From NCBI GenBank assembly GCA_018223415.1, contig JAGTTQ010000001.1, positions 2,515,865-2,579,864 of the forward strand: a stretch of DNA of 64,000 nucleotides, read 5' to 3'. Shown piece by piece: positions 33,684-42,677 of the stretch. Numbering within the stretch: position 1 is the stretch's first letter; each line of letters starts with the position of its first letter. The translations under genes and the position numbers were made by a program. The notes beneath the pieces were generated by a model. The model saw only the letters and a program-made list of their open reading frames with translations. It did not search any database and had not been told where the DNA came from. The DNA comes from Eubacteriaceae bacterium Marseille-Q4139. GTDB lineage: Bacteria; Bacillota; Clostridia; Lachnospirales; Lachnospiraceae.

Positions 33684-34998
33684 AAGGAACGGGCCAAAAT
33701 CAATCTCATAGACGGTGGAAGGCCGCCCGGCGCCGTTTAAGTTGACGGTTCTGACCGGGCGGGCCAGGCCGCCGTCCGCCAGCTTTAAAAGAATGCGCGC
33801 GGCGCTGCGCGGGGTGATTTCCAGAAAATACACCAGGTCGCCGGAAGTGAATTCGTACATGTTCCTGGTTTTTTGAAGGGACATGAGCTTTTCTAAGTTG
33901 ACGGCGGCGATTCCCAGGGATTTTGCCAGGGAAAATACATGGGCATCCGGCTGGAGACCGTAGCTTATGGAGCGGTTGCTGTTTAACGGCCCTACCATCT
34001 CCTGAGATTCCGTAACGAGGTAGGTATAATGGTGCTTGTCCCGGCTGCATTCGGCCAGGGCTCTTTTTGCGTTTTTGTAGGCGGCCACAATGTCAAAGCC
34101 GATTCCCCACCCCAGTTCCGGAGGAAACGGGAGAGCCTTGTGAAGCTCGCTGGAAAGCAGGCATTGGGTATAGTTTTGGGTGAGGCTTTTGACTTCCATG
34201 CTGGAGGTGGTGACCTCGAAGCAGGGGCCGTTTTTCCGGATCAGGATGTTCTGGCTGTGTTTCATGGAGAAGGCGTCTAAGGCCTTTCTCAGCCGGTCAT
34301 AGGTTTCCTGGCTCTGGTTTTCTGCGGGAACCTTTACGATACAGCAGGCCACCAGGGAATTCTGGAGCAAGGATTCCTTGATGTCGGCAAGGAGCGCATG
34401 GAAATGTTCCAGGATGGTCTCTGAGGACGGCATCAGAAGGACGTGGGGAATCCCTTCCTTTTCAAGCTGTTCGGCCAGGTTGGTAAAGCGGGTCACGAGG
34501 ATATCAAAGACCTTTTCCTTCCAGAGGGCCCGGTAAATGTCCATGGAACGCTCATAGATGGGCGAGCGCAGGAAGCGCCGGTGTTCCAGCGGAGTGTGGC
34601 CGATTGGTGAATGGGGGGGGGTAATTGCCGTAATCAAAAATATTGCGGAAAACAGCGGGATCCACGATGGTGTCAAAATAGACGCGGGAGAAGTCGAGCC
34701 CCGGATTTGCTGCAAAAAGCCGGGCCGCGGCCAGATAAAAATCCCGGTTTTCCAGGTCGATGCAGCGGGACGGCTTCGGGATGGGGCCGATGTTTTCCTG
34801 GACATACTCCCGCGGGATCGGCCCGCTGAAAAGGATCCCGTCGAATTTCCGGCTGTTTTTTTCATAGAGCTTTCCAAGCTCCGCCATGGATTCGTAAGGA
34901 AAATAGGTGACAGTGCAGCGGCGGCGCATCTCCTGATCGACGGTGCGGATATTTTCCAGGGACTGCCTGGCCGTAAAAATTCCGATGGAAATTGGCAT
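33678..34998 (-). pseudogene. Transcriptional regulator with a frameshift at a C9 tract (possibly phase variable)
   Basis: Read from ATG 34998 the protein begins MPISIGIFTARQSLENIRT and continues in frame to DYGNYPP, where nine C residues (complement of 34613-34621) shift the frame. The rest lies in the other frame, from HSPIGHTPLEHRRFL to the stop at 33678. With eight C residues the gene would be one 439-residue frame. A periplasmic-binding-like N-terminal part, a middle region (GIGFDIVAAYKNAKRALAEC) resembling degenerate GGDEF/PucR-type domains, and a C-terminal winged helix (LEITPRSAARILLKLADGGLARPV) suggest a ligand-responsive regulator. It faces the M20/transport operon and probably controls it. 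I cannot name the family. Confidence 0.75.
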
Positions 34999-35045
34999 AT
35001 GGGACACCTCGCATGGTAAAAATTTTCCTGCATGGGATTACATCT

Positions 35046-35074
35046 ATTGTATCGAATCCGGCATCAGGTGTAAA
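35046..35074 (-). promoter_or_regulatory. Promoter of the frameshifted regulator
   Basis: On the - strand: TTTACA (35069-35074), 17 bases, TACAAT (35046-35051), giving a leader of about 40 bases before ATG 34998. Confidence 0.6.
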
Positions 35075-35124
35075 CCTCATTTGAAAAGCCAGAACAGAAA
35101 AATTGATCGCATCCGCCTGATTTA

Positions 35125-35151
35125 TTAGCACTCATCCAATCTGAGTGCTAA
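35125..35151. promoter_or_regulatory. CIRCE element (HrcA operator) upstream of htpG
   Basis: TTAGCACTC-N9-GAGTGCTAA, a perfect match to the CIRCE consensus, lies 7 bases upstream of the -35 box of the htpG promoter. HrcA repressor binds this site and releases it on heat shock, so htpG is predicted to belong to the HrcA regulon. Confidence 0.93.
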
Positions 35152-35158
35152 ATTTCTG

Positions 35159-35187
35159 TTGACATTTTCCTTCCAGGGTATTACAAT
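35159..35187 (+). promoter_or_regulatory. Vegetative promoter of htpG
   Basis: TTGACA (35159-35164), 17 bases, TACAAT (35182-35187). It is close to consensus and directly downstream of CIRCE. Confidence 0.85.
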
Positions 35188-35275
35188 ATTCCATGTCGCA
35201 GATGGTTTGGGAGTTTTCTGCGGAATCAGAGGAATATTTCTGTTTATACTTTATATATAGAAGGAGTGATTTACC

Positions 35276-37288
35276 ATGGCAAAGACGGGAAGCCTTTCCA
35301 TCAACAGTGAGAACATTTTTCCGATTATCAAAAAGTGGCTGTATTCCGACCACGATATTTTCTACCGTGAGTTAATCAGCAACGGCTGTGATGCCATCAC
35401 GAAGTTAAAGAAACTGGCGTTAATCGGAGAGTACGAGGAGCCGGAACAGACGGAGTACAAGATCCAGGTGACGGTGAACCCTACGGACAAGACCATCAAG
35501 GTGACGGACAACGGCCTTGGAATGACTGAGGAGGAGGTTGACGAGTACATCAACCAGATCGCCTTTTCCGGCGCCCAGGATTTCTTAAACAAGTATAAGG
35601 ACAAAGCCAATGAAGACCAGATTATCGGCCACTTCGGCCTCGGCTTCTATTCGGCGTTCATGGTGGCTGACCGCGTAACCATCGACACCCTTTCCTGCCG
35701 CCCGGATGCGAAAGCCGTTCACTGGGAGTCCGAAGGCGGAAGCGAGTATGAGATGACGGACGGGGACAAGGACACCGTCGGAACCACCATCACCCTGTAC
35801 TTAAACGACGACAGCACCGAGTTCTCCAACCTGTACCGCGCCCGCGAGGTCATCGAGAAATACTGTGCCTTCATGCCGGTGGAAATCTATTTAAACGACG
35901 AGACGGCGGAGCCGGAGTATGAGACCATCGAAAAGGACGAGCTGACGGAGAAGGACACCATCGTCGAGACCATCGTGGAAGAAGCGAAGACCGAGGAAAA
36001 GGAAAACGAGGACGGGACGAAGGAGACGGTGGAGATCTCCCCGGCTACGGAAAAATATAAGATTTTAAAACGCCCGGAGCCCTTAAACGACATTCATCCG
36101 CTCTGGAACAAGCACCCCAACGAGTGCACCGAGGAGGAGTATAAGGAGTTCTACCGGAAGGTATTTTTAGACTTCAAGGAGCCGTTATTCTGGATCCACC
36201 TGAACATGGATTATCCGTTCAACTTAAAAGGCATCCTGTATTTCCCGAAGATCAACATGGAATATGAGAGCATCGAGGGAAAGATCAAGCTCTACAACAG
36301 CCAGGTGTTCATCGCCGACAACATCAAAGAGGTTATTCCGGAGTTCTTAATGCTCTTAAAGGGCGTCATCGACTGCCCGGATCTGCCGCTTAACGTGTCG
36401 AGAAGCGCCCTTCAGAACGACGGCTTCGTGAAGAAGATTTCCGACTACATCACGAAGAAGGTGGCCGACAAGCTGACCGGCATGTGCAAGACCGACCGGG
36501 AGACCTATGAGAAATACTGGGACGATATCAACCCGTTCATCAAATTCGGCTGCTTAAAGGATGAGAAATTCGCCGAGAAGATGAATGACTACGTCATCTT
36601 TAAGAACCTGGAGGGCAAGTACCTGACCTTGAAGGACTGCCTGGAGGCCAACAAGGAAAAAGGCCATGAGAACCAGATTTTCTATGTGACGGACGAAAAA
36701 GAGCAGAGCCAGTACATCAACATGTTTAAGGAGGCAAACCTTGACGCCATCATCCTGCCTCACGCCATCGACTCGCCGTTTATCACCCATCTGGAGCAGA
36801 AGAACGAGGGCGTGAAATTCATGCGGATCGACGCCGACGTGAATGAGACCTTTAAGGAGAAGTCCGAGGAGACAGAGGAAGCCAAGGAGCAGGAGAAGAA
36901 GGAGACGGAGTCCCTGACGGAAATTTTCCGGAAAGCGCTCGGAAACGACAAGCTGGAAGTGAAGGTGGAGAAGCTTAAAAATGCATCCCTCTCTTCGATG
37001 ATTACCGTGTCCGAGGAAAGCCGCAGGATGCAGGAAATGATGAAAATGTACAGCATGTACGGCGGCGGGGCCGACATGTTTCCGGCGGCGGAGACACTCG
37101 TTTTAAATGCTAACAACAGCCTGGTAAAATACGTCCTGGAACATAAGGACGGCGAGCTGACAGGAAAAATCTGCGAACAGCTTTATGACCTGGCGAAGTT
37201 AGCCCACGGAAGCCTGTCCCCAGAGCGGATGACGGGATTCATCGCAAGAAGCAATGAGCTGATGCTCAAAATGGCTGGAGAACAGTAA
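35276..37288 (+). CDS. htpG: Hsp90 chaperone HtpG
   Basis: The 670-residue protein has the GHKL ATPase domain (NGCDAITK, DNGLGMTEEEV, GHFGLGFYSAFMVADRV), the middle domain (PLFWIHLNMDYPFNLKGILYFPK, DLPLNVSRSALQND) and a C-terminal dimerisation domain. The stretch EYETIEKDELTEKDTIVETIVEEAKTEEKENEDGTKE (about 219-255) is an unusually long, acidic linker between the first two domains, reminiscent of eukaryotic Hsp90. It folds stress-sensitive clients in the cytosol. AGAAGGAG precedes the ATG, and a 14-bp terminator hairpin follows. Confidence 0.96.
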   Translation: MAKTGSLSINSENIFPIIKKWLYSDHDIFYRELISNGCDAITKLKKLALIGEYEEPEQTEYKIQVTVNPTDKTIKVTDNGLGMTEEEVDEYINQIAFSGAQDFLNKYKDKANEDQIIGHFGLGFYSAFMVADRVTIDTLSCRPDAKAVHWESEGGSEYEMTDGDKDTVGTTITLYLNDDSTEFSNLYRAREVIEKYCAFMPVEIYLNDETAEPEYETIEKDELTEKDTIVETIVEEAKTEEKENEDGTKETVEISPATEKYKILKRPEPLNDIHPLWNKHPNECTEEEYKEFYRKVFLDFKEPLFWIHLNMDYPFNLKGILYFPKINMEYESIEGKIKLYNSQVFIADNIKEVIPEFLMLLKGVIDCPDLPLNVSRSALQNDGFVKKISDYITKKVADKLTGMCKTDRETYEKYWDDINPFIKFGCLKDEKFAEKMNDYVIFKNLEGKYLTLKDCLEANKEKGHENQIFYVTDEKEQSQYINMFKEANLDAIILPHAIDSPFITHLEQKNEGVKFMRIDADVNETFKEKSEETEEAKEQEKKETESLTEIFRKALGNDKLEVKVEKLKNASLSSMITVSEESRRMQEMMKMYSMYGGGADMFPAAETLVLNANNSLVKYVLEHKDGELTGKICEQLYDLAKLAHGSLSPERMTGFIARSNELMLKMAGEQ

Positions 37289-37298
37289 ATGGTTTCGG

Positions 37299-37334
37299 GA
37301 TCCCGGGGCGGCAGGCGGCCGTCCCGGGGTCTTT
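37299..37334 (+). terminator. Terminator after htpG
   Basis: A 14-bp stem (37299-37312 with 37318-37331, two G-T pairs) with a 5-base loop, followed by TTT. Confidence 0.7.
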
Positions 37335-37349
37335 GGATAAGGAAAACAT

Positions 37350-38318
37350 ATGGAATTTACGAAAAAAGAGTACAGAAGAACATTTGCCGGATTGGGATTG
37401 GCGCTCTGCCTTCTGGAGGTTCTGAGGGTTTTTGGGAGCCTCCTCTATGAGTATGTCCTGAACCGGGTCTGGAACCAGGAAACAGGCGTATCCGGCCTGC
37501 TCTCCTGGCTTTTTGCTTCCCCCTGGACGGATACCCTGGTGCAGTATGTGTTCGTGCTTGGGGTTCCCTACCTGCTTATCATGGCGCTTTTAAAGCGCAT
37601 GCCGAAGGCGGAACGGTGGAAGGACAGCCTGCCGCCGGGGATTTTTGTGGCGGCCCTCGTCATGTCCCTTGGCCTTGGCTATCTTCTCAATCTCACCGGG
37701 GTCTTTATAAACAGCGGCGTGTCGCTCTTTACGGGAAAGCCGGCAGATGAGATGAACCCAGTGACTGACATGATGAGCGTCCTCACGCCGTCCATGGTGA
37801 TTTACACCTGCCTTCTGGGCCCGTTCATGGAGGAGCTTCTGTTCCGCGGCGTCCTTCTTTCGCGGGCCAGAAAGTTCGGCGACAGGACGGCCGTGCTGTT
37901 TACGGCAGTTCTTTTCGGCCTGATGCATGGGAACCTCAATCAGTTTCTGTATGCGGCCGCCATCGGCATCGTGTTCGGCTACGTGGCCGTTTATACAGGG
38001 CGGATCCGTTATACGGTGATGCTTCATATGATGGTGAATACGTATTCCGTGATCCTTTTAGCCGGGGAAGAGCTTCTTTTATCGACTGGCCTGGTGATTC
38101 CGCTCGTGGGCTATGGGCTTATGATACTGCTGTCCGTCGTCCTTTTGATCTGCGGCGCCGTCACCTGCATCTGGCTTTACGGGCGGGAGGCCATCATGCG
38201 GATGGGCATGACGGAAGCCGCGCCGCCCTCCTGGCGGAAGTATGCGTGGCTCAATGTGGGCTTCCTGCTTTATCTGGCTTTCGGACTGTTCCAAATGATG
38301 TTATATCTTCTGTATTAA
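37350..38318 (+). CDS. CPBP-family intramembrane metalloprotease
   Basis: The 322-residue polytopic membrane protein (about eight helices) belongs to the CAAX-processing/bacteriocin-immunity (Abi) family. Catalytic motifs are EELLFRGVLL (E-E-x-x-x-R, about 170) and LFGLMHGNLNQF (H-x-x-x-N, about 200). Bacterial members take part in peptide or signal processing, or bacteriocin self-immunity; no bacteriocin genes are adjacent here. The ATG follows AAGGAAAAC, and the preceding htpG terminator makes it a separate unit. Confidence 0.88.
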   Translation: MEFTKKEYRRTFAGLGLALCLLEVLRVFGSLLYEYVLNRVWNQETGVSGLLSWLFASPWTDTLVQYVFVLGVPYLLIMALLKRMPKAERWKDSLPPGIFVAALVMSLGLGYLLNLTGVFINSGVSLFTGKPADEMNPVTDMMSVLTPSMVIYTCLLGPFMEELLFRGVLLSRARKFGDRTAVLFTAVLFGLMHGNLNQFLYAAAIGIVFGYVAVYTGRIRYTVMLHMMVNTYSVILLAGEELLLSTGLVIPLVGYGLMILLSVVLLICGAVTCIWLYGREAIMRMGMTEAAPPSWRKYAWLNVGFLLYLAFGLFQMMLYLLY

Positions 38319-38321
38319 GTA

Positions 38322-38350
38322 TTGACTTTCACTTTCCTGCACTCTATAAT
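38322..38350 (+). promoter_or_regulatory. degV promoter
   Basis: TTGACT (38322-38327), 17 bases, TATAAT (38345-38350), 67 bases before the degV-family start codon. Confidence 0.8.
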
Positions 38351-38368
38351 ATATGGTAATTGATACTA

Positions 38369-38392
38369 TGTCACAAGATTTTCAATGTGACA
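38369..38392. promoter_or_regulatory. Perfect inverted repeat in the degV leader
   Basis: TGTCACA-N10-TGTGACA lies just downstream of the predicted transcription start. It could be a repressor operator or a 7-bp RNA hairpin; the half-site TGTGACA resembles CRP/FNR-type recognition sequences but the arrangement is inverted relative to them. Confidence 0.55.
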
Positions 38393-38416
38393 GAATAGAA
38401 GTGCTGGAGGAAGAAG

Positions 38417-39253
38417 ATGCGGTATAAGATTATTGGCGACAGTTGTCTGGATTTGACCGAAGATCTGAAAAAGGACAGTCATTTTGAGATGATTCCGTTT
38501 ACCCTGATGGTGGGGGATAAGCAGTTTATCGACGACGAGAGCTTCAACCAGAAGGAATTTTTAAAGATCGTAAAAGAATGCCCGGAATGCCCGAAGACGG
38601 CGTGTCCGTCGCCGGAGATGTTTAAGGAGGCGTACCACTGTGAGGAGGAAAACGTCTTCGTCATCACGATTTCCGGCCCCTTAAGCGGAAGCTACAACAG
38701 CGCCGTCCTTGCGAAAACCCTCTACGAGGAGGAATACGGGAAGAAGAACATCGCCGTCATCAATTCCGAGTCGGCTTCCAGCGGGCAGATGAGCATTGCC
38801 CTCTTAATTAAAGAGCTCTGTGAGCAGGGACTCCCCTTCGAGGAAGTGGAGAAGCGGGCACTGGCGTACCGGGATGAGATGAAAACATACTTTGTTCTGG
38901 AGACGCTGGATACCCTGAGAAAGAACGGACGTTTGACGGGGCTTCAGGCGTTTTTTGCGACGAAGTTAAATATCAAGCCGGTCATGAGCGCCGAAAAGGG
39001 CGTCATCATCAAGTTAGATCAGGCCCGCGGCATCCAGAAGGCCCTTCAGAAGATGGCGGAGATCATGATAAAAAACGGCGGGGACACGGCCTCCAAGCGG
39101 CTGGTGATTTCCCATTGCAACGCGCCGGAGCGGGCGGAGTATGTGAAAGAAAAGCTCTGTTCCATGGCGAAATTCCGCGAAGTGCTGATTACGGAGACAG
39201 GCGGCCTTGCGACAGTGTATGCAAATGACGGCGGCGTAATTGTGGTGTTGTAA
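38417..39253 (+). CDS. DegV-family fatty-acid-binding protein
   Basis: The 278-residue protein begins KIIGDSCLDLTEDLKKDSHFEMIPFTLMVGDKQFIDDESF and contains ITISGPLSGSYNSAVLA and TLDTLRKNGRLTG, the fatty-acid-binding signatures of DegV/FakB. FakB-type proteins present fatty acids to the kinase FakA; no fakA-like gene is in the window. RBS TGGAGGAAG precedes the ATG, and a strong terminator follows. Confidence 0.92.
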   Translation: MRYKIIGDSCLDLTEDLKKDSHFEMIPFTLMVGDKQFIDDESFNQKEFLKIVKECPECPKTACPSPEMFKEAYHCEEENVFVITISGPLSGSYNSAVLAKTLYEEEYGKKNIAVINSESASSGQMSIALLIKELCEQGLPFEEVEKRALAYRDEMKTYFVLETLDTLRKNGRLTGLQAFFATKLNIKPVMSAEKGVIIKLDQARGIQKALQKMAEIMIKNGGDTASKRLVISHCNAPERAEYVKEKLCSMAKFREVLITETGGLATVYANDGGVIVVL

Positions 39254-39259
39254 AAAAAG

Positions 39260-39286
39260 GCAGACGTTTTCGGACGTCTGCTTTTT
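39260..39286 (+). terminator. Terminator after the degV-family gene
   Basis: GCAGACGT-TTTCGG-ACGTCTGC then T5. A flanking A-run on the left makes it usable also by the convergent radical SAM gene. Confidence 0.9.
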
Positions 39287-39348
39287 CATGGCGGCGCCAG
39301 GGTGCGCGCGTTCCCAGCCAGCCGCGCTCGGGCATCGGAACACACCCG

Positions 39349-40284
39349 TTATGCCTCATCATATTCCATGCCCTGAAAAATCCCGTTTTCCTTCAGATAC
39401 CGGTGGAGCCCGTTTAAAACCTTCTTTTTGTCGGCGCTCCATAAAGGGGCGGCCAGAAGGCGCTTGGGCCCGTCGCCGGTGAGCCGGTGGACGACGGTTT
39501 CCGGCGGAAGGAGCTTTAAGCAGTCCCCGGCCAGGGCGAAGTATTCGTCCATTTCCAGTGTTCGGAAGGCGCCGGACTCATAGAGGGGGAAGAGATCTGT
39601 CCCCTTTAATACGTGAAGAAGCTGGAGCTTGATGCCGTCGACCCGTTTCCCGGCCAGATAACGGACGGTTTTTAGCATGTCCTCCCGGGTTTCGCCCGGA
39701 AGGCCGAGGATCACATGGATGATGACCGGGATTCCGGCCGCTTTTAACCGCCCGTATGCGTCCTCGAAGACGTCTAAGGAATAGCCGCGGCGGATGAATT
39801 CCGCCGTTTTTTCATGGATGGTCTGGAGGCCCAGCTCGATCCAGACCGGCTTTTTCTGAGACAGCTCATTAAGGAGTGCAATGGTTTCCGGCGGCAGGCA
39901 GTCGGGCCTGGTGGCGACGGAGAGGGCACAGACGTCGGGAAGCGCCATGGCCTCGGTAAAGAGGGCGCGAAGGTACGGAAGCGGGGCGTAGGTATTGGTG
40001 TAGGACTGGAAGTAGGCGATGTAGGAGGCATCGCCTTTTATTTTGCCTGCCACGAGCGCTTTGGCCGCTTTTGCCTGCTCCTTTACGGACGCAGTGCGGG
40101 GCGCGGCAAAGTCGCCGGAGCCGCCTGCGCTGCAAAAAATGCAGCCGCCGCTTCCGGCTGTCCCGTCCCGGTTGGGGCAGGTCATGCCGCCGTCTAAGGA
40201 GAGCTTATAGACTTTTTTTCCGAAGGTCTCTTTCAAATGGAAATCCAGGGAATGATACGGCTTCCCGTTCCAGGTCTGTTTCAT
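39349..40284 (-). CDS. TIGR01212-type radical SAM protein (YhcC-like)
   Basis: This 311-residue radical SAM protein has the cluster motif CPNRDGTAGSGGCIFC near residue 34, then DASYIAYFQSYTNTYAPLPYLRALF and WIELGLQTIHEKTAEFIRRGY, a Leu/Gln-rich region typical of the Elp3-like subgroup. Its reaction is unknown. The start at ATG 40284 (AAGGTGGG upstream) fits the family start KPYHSLDFHLKETFG; the longer frame has no homology. It is divergent from galK. Confidence 0.9.
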   Translation of the reverse strand: MKQTWNGKPYHSLDFHLKETFGKKVYKLSLDGGMTCPNRDGTAGSGGCIFCSAGGSGDFAAPRTASVKEQAKAAKALVAGKIKGDASYIAYFQSYTNTYAPLPYLRALFTEAMALPDVCALSVATRPDCLPPETIALLNELSQKKPVWIELGLQTIHEKTAEFIRRGYSLDVFEDAYGRLKAAGIPVIIHVILGLPGETREDMLKTVRYLAGKRVDGIKLQLLHVLKGTDLFPLYESGAFRTLEMDEYFALAGDCLKLLPPETVVHRLTGDGPKRLLAAPLWSADKKKVLNGLHRYLKENGIFQGMEYDEA

Positions 40285-40392
40285 TGATTTTCCCACCTTC
40301 TCAGAGAAAGTTTGTATTGCTGGCCGATAAAAGGTATTATATAATGAAAAAAGATTAGTTTTCAAGTGCCTGAAATATAAAGGAGAATCAAA

Positions 40393-41685
40393 ATGGAGAA
40401 GAGAGAGCTTTTGGAATGCCTGAATGGCGGGAAGGCATCGGCCTTTTTTGAAAAGATGTACGGCGCCCAGGGAGCGGAGGCCAACAGGGAGCGGTACGTT
40501 CATGTGCTGGAAAAGTTTACGGAGACCTTTGACGAAACGGATATCAGCCTGTTCACATCGGCGGGGCGGACGGAGATCAGCGGGAACCACACGGATCACA
40601 ACCACGGAAAGGTGTTAGCCGGCAGCATCAACTTAGACTGCGTCGGCGCTGCGGCTGCAAACGGCACGGACGAGGTAAACATTGTCAGCGAGACCTACAA
40701 CCAGAGATTTACGATCCGTTTAAGCGACCTTTCGCCCAGCGAGAAGATGGCCGGAACCATCGACCTGACGAAGGGCATGCTGGCCGGTTTTAAAGAGATG
40801 GGATATGCGGTCGGCGGCTTCGACGCCTACATAACGAGCAATGTCATCAGCGCGGCCGGTGTCAGCTCTTCGGCAGCCTATGAGATGTTAATCTGTTCCA
40901 TGGTGAACGCCTTTTTCAACGGCGGCGCCATCGACGTCGTCACCTATGCCCATGTGGGGAAATATGCGGAAAACAAGTTCTGGAACAAGGGCTCCGGCCT
41001 TCTCGATCAGATGGCCTGTGCCGTGGGCGGCATGATTACCATTGATTTTAAGGATCCCTTAAAGCCGGTTGTGGAAAAGATTGACTATGATTTCGGCGCC
41101 CAGGATCACAGCCTGATTATCGTCCAGACGGGAAAGGGGCATGCGGATTTGAGCGAAGAGTATTCCTCGATCCCCAACGAGATGAAAAAGGTGGCCGCTT
41201 TCTTCGGAAAAGAGGTGTGTGCCGAGATTTCCGAGGAAGACGTCCTCGGAAGTATCAAGGAAGTCCGAAAGGCTGCCGGCGACCGGGCCGTGCTCCGCGC
41301 CCTCCATTTCTTTGAGGAGAATAAGCGGGTCGAGGCTGAGGTGGCCGCCCTGAAGGAGAACCGGTTTGGCGACTTCTTAAAGGAGATCACCGCCTCCGGC
41401 AATTCCTCCTGGAAGTGGCTCCAGAACTGTTATGTGAGCGGAAGCGAGGAACAGGGCATCACGACGGCCCTTGCTCTGACGGAGCTGTTCCTTGCAAAGA
41501 AGGGCTGCGGCGCCTGCCGCGTCCACGGCGGCGGCTTTGCCGGCGTTATCATGGCGATTGTGCCGAACGGGATTGCGGACGAGTACATTTCCTACATCGA
41601 ACATGCCATGGGCGAGGGAAGCGCGTACCGGATGAGCATCCGGCCTTACGGCGCCGTCTGCGTGGACGGGTATATTAAGCCGTGA
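40393..41685 (+). CDS. galK: Galactokinase
   Basis: This 430-residue GHMP kinase phosphorylates galactose at C1. The galactokinase signature GRTEISGNHTDHNHGKVLAGSINLD is at about 59-83, GHMP motif 2 is AAGVSSSAAYEMLICSM and motif 3 is CGACRVHGGGFAGVI. An N-terminal extension of about 50 residues relative to the E. coli enzyme is usual in clostridia. No other Leloir gene is nearby. The stop overlaps the start of the next gene. Confidence 0.94.
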   Translation: MEKRELLECLNGGKASAFFEKMYGAQGAEANRERYVHVLEKFTETFDETDISLFTSAGRTEISGNHTDHNHGKVLAGSINLDCVGAAAANGTDEVNIVSETYNQRFTIRLSDLSPSEKMAGTIDLTKGMLAGFKEMGYAVGGFDAYITSNVISAAGVSSSAAYEMLICSMVNAFFNGGAIDVVTYAHVGKYAENKFWNKGSGLLDQMACAVGGMITIDFKDPLKPVVEKIDYDFGAQDHSLIIVQTGKGHADLSEEYSSIPNEMKKVAAFFGKEVCAEISEEDVLGSIKEVRKAAGDRAVLRALHFFEENKRVEAEVAALKENRFGDFLKEITASGNSSWKWLQNCYVSGSEEQGITTALALTELFLAKKGCGACRVHGGGFAGVIMAIVPNGIADEYISYIEHAMGEGSAYRMSIRPYGAVCVDGYIKP

Positions 41686-42653
41686 GGATGCAATTTTTAA
41701 GAGGCCTTTTCCTGGCGGCTGCCCTTTCGCTCTGCCTTTCGGCATGTGAGCGGCCGGGAGAAGAAGAAACCATCCCCCTTGCCATCGGGGCTTCCGAAGA
41801 GGGGAGCCGCATGTACCGGACGGGAATGGCCGTGGCAGACGCGGTGAATGGGACGATTGCCGGGGCCAGGGCGGCCGCAGAGGAGACGAAGGGCGACCCG
41901 CTCCAGATTTTGGGGCTTAAGGAACGAACCCTCTCCATGGGGCTAGTCTCCGGAAAGACGGCCTACGACGCCTTTTACGGCCTTGGCGCTTACGAGGGCG
42001 CGCCCATGGAGGAATTACGGGCCATCGGCGCCGTCGGCATGTATGTGTCGGTGTGGACGGCAGGCGAGGAGACGGGAATAGAGGCGGTTTCTGACCTTCC
42101 GGGGAAGTGCCTGGCTGTCGGGGACGAGGCGTCCATGACGGCGGAGGCATCGGCCTGCCTGTTTTCTGTCCTGGGAATCGACGGGGAAAATACGGAGCTT
42201 TGGGCGGCCGGAATCGGAAAAGGGACGGCTGCGGCGGCAGAGGGAAGCGCAGATGCGGCCCACGGCTTTGACCTGGCGCCCATGGCCGGGCAAGAGGCGG
42301 CCGTTGCGGACGGAACCGTTCGGATTTTGCCTTATGAGGCGGAAACCGTCCAGGAGCTTGTGGGAGCGTATCCATGGTACTGCGGCGCGCATCTTCCGGC
42401 CGGGACGTATGCGGGCCAGAAAGAGGACGTACAGACCTTCGGTATGAAGGTTCTCTTATGCGTGCGCGCAGACATGGAAGATGAGCTGGCGTACCAGACG
42501 GCCATGGCGCTGGACATAAAGGGAGATGCCATTGCGGCCGCGGAGCCCTGGCTTTGGGCGGCGGCCGATAAGGAGGCCCTGTGCAAGGAGCTTCCCATTC
42601 CGCTCCATGAGGGCGCGGAGGCATATTATCGGGAAACCGGATATTTAAAATAA
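41682..42653 (+). CDS. TAXI-family TRAP solute-binding lipoprotein
   Basis: The 323-residue protein has a lipoprotein signal (FLAAALSLCLSACERPG, Cys at about 23) and a mature part like TAXI binding proteins: IGASEEGSRMYRTGMAVADAVNG, the middle LPGKCLAVGDEASMTAEASACLFSVLG and PYEAETVQELVGAYPWYCGAHLPAGTY. TAXI proteins deliver substrates such as glutamate to a fused TRAP permease, which is not present here. GTG 41682 overlaps the galK stop; ATG 41688 is an alternative start. It is probably translated by coupling. Confidence 0.8.
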   Translation: MRMQFLRGLFLAAALSLCLSACERPGEEETIPLAIGASEEGSRMYRTGMAVADAVNGTIAGARAAAEETKGDPLQILGLKERTLSMGLVSGKTAYDAFYGLGAYEGAPMEELRAIGAVGMYVSVWTAGEETGIEAVSDLPGKCLAVGDEASMTAEASACLFSVLGIDGENTELWAAGIGKGTAAAAEGSADAAHGFDLAPMAGQEAAVADGTVRILPYEAETVQELVGAYPWYCGAHLPAGTYAGQKEDVQTFGMKVLLCVRADMEDELAYQTAMALDIKGDAIAAAEPWLWAAADKEALCKELPIPLHEGAEAYYRETGYLK

Positions 42654-42677
42654 ATCATGTATTAGGAGGGGTTCGTT

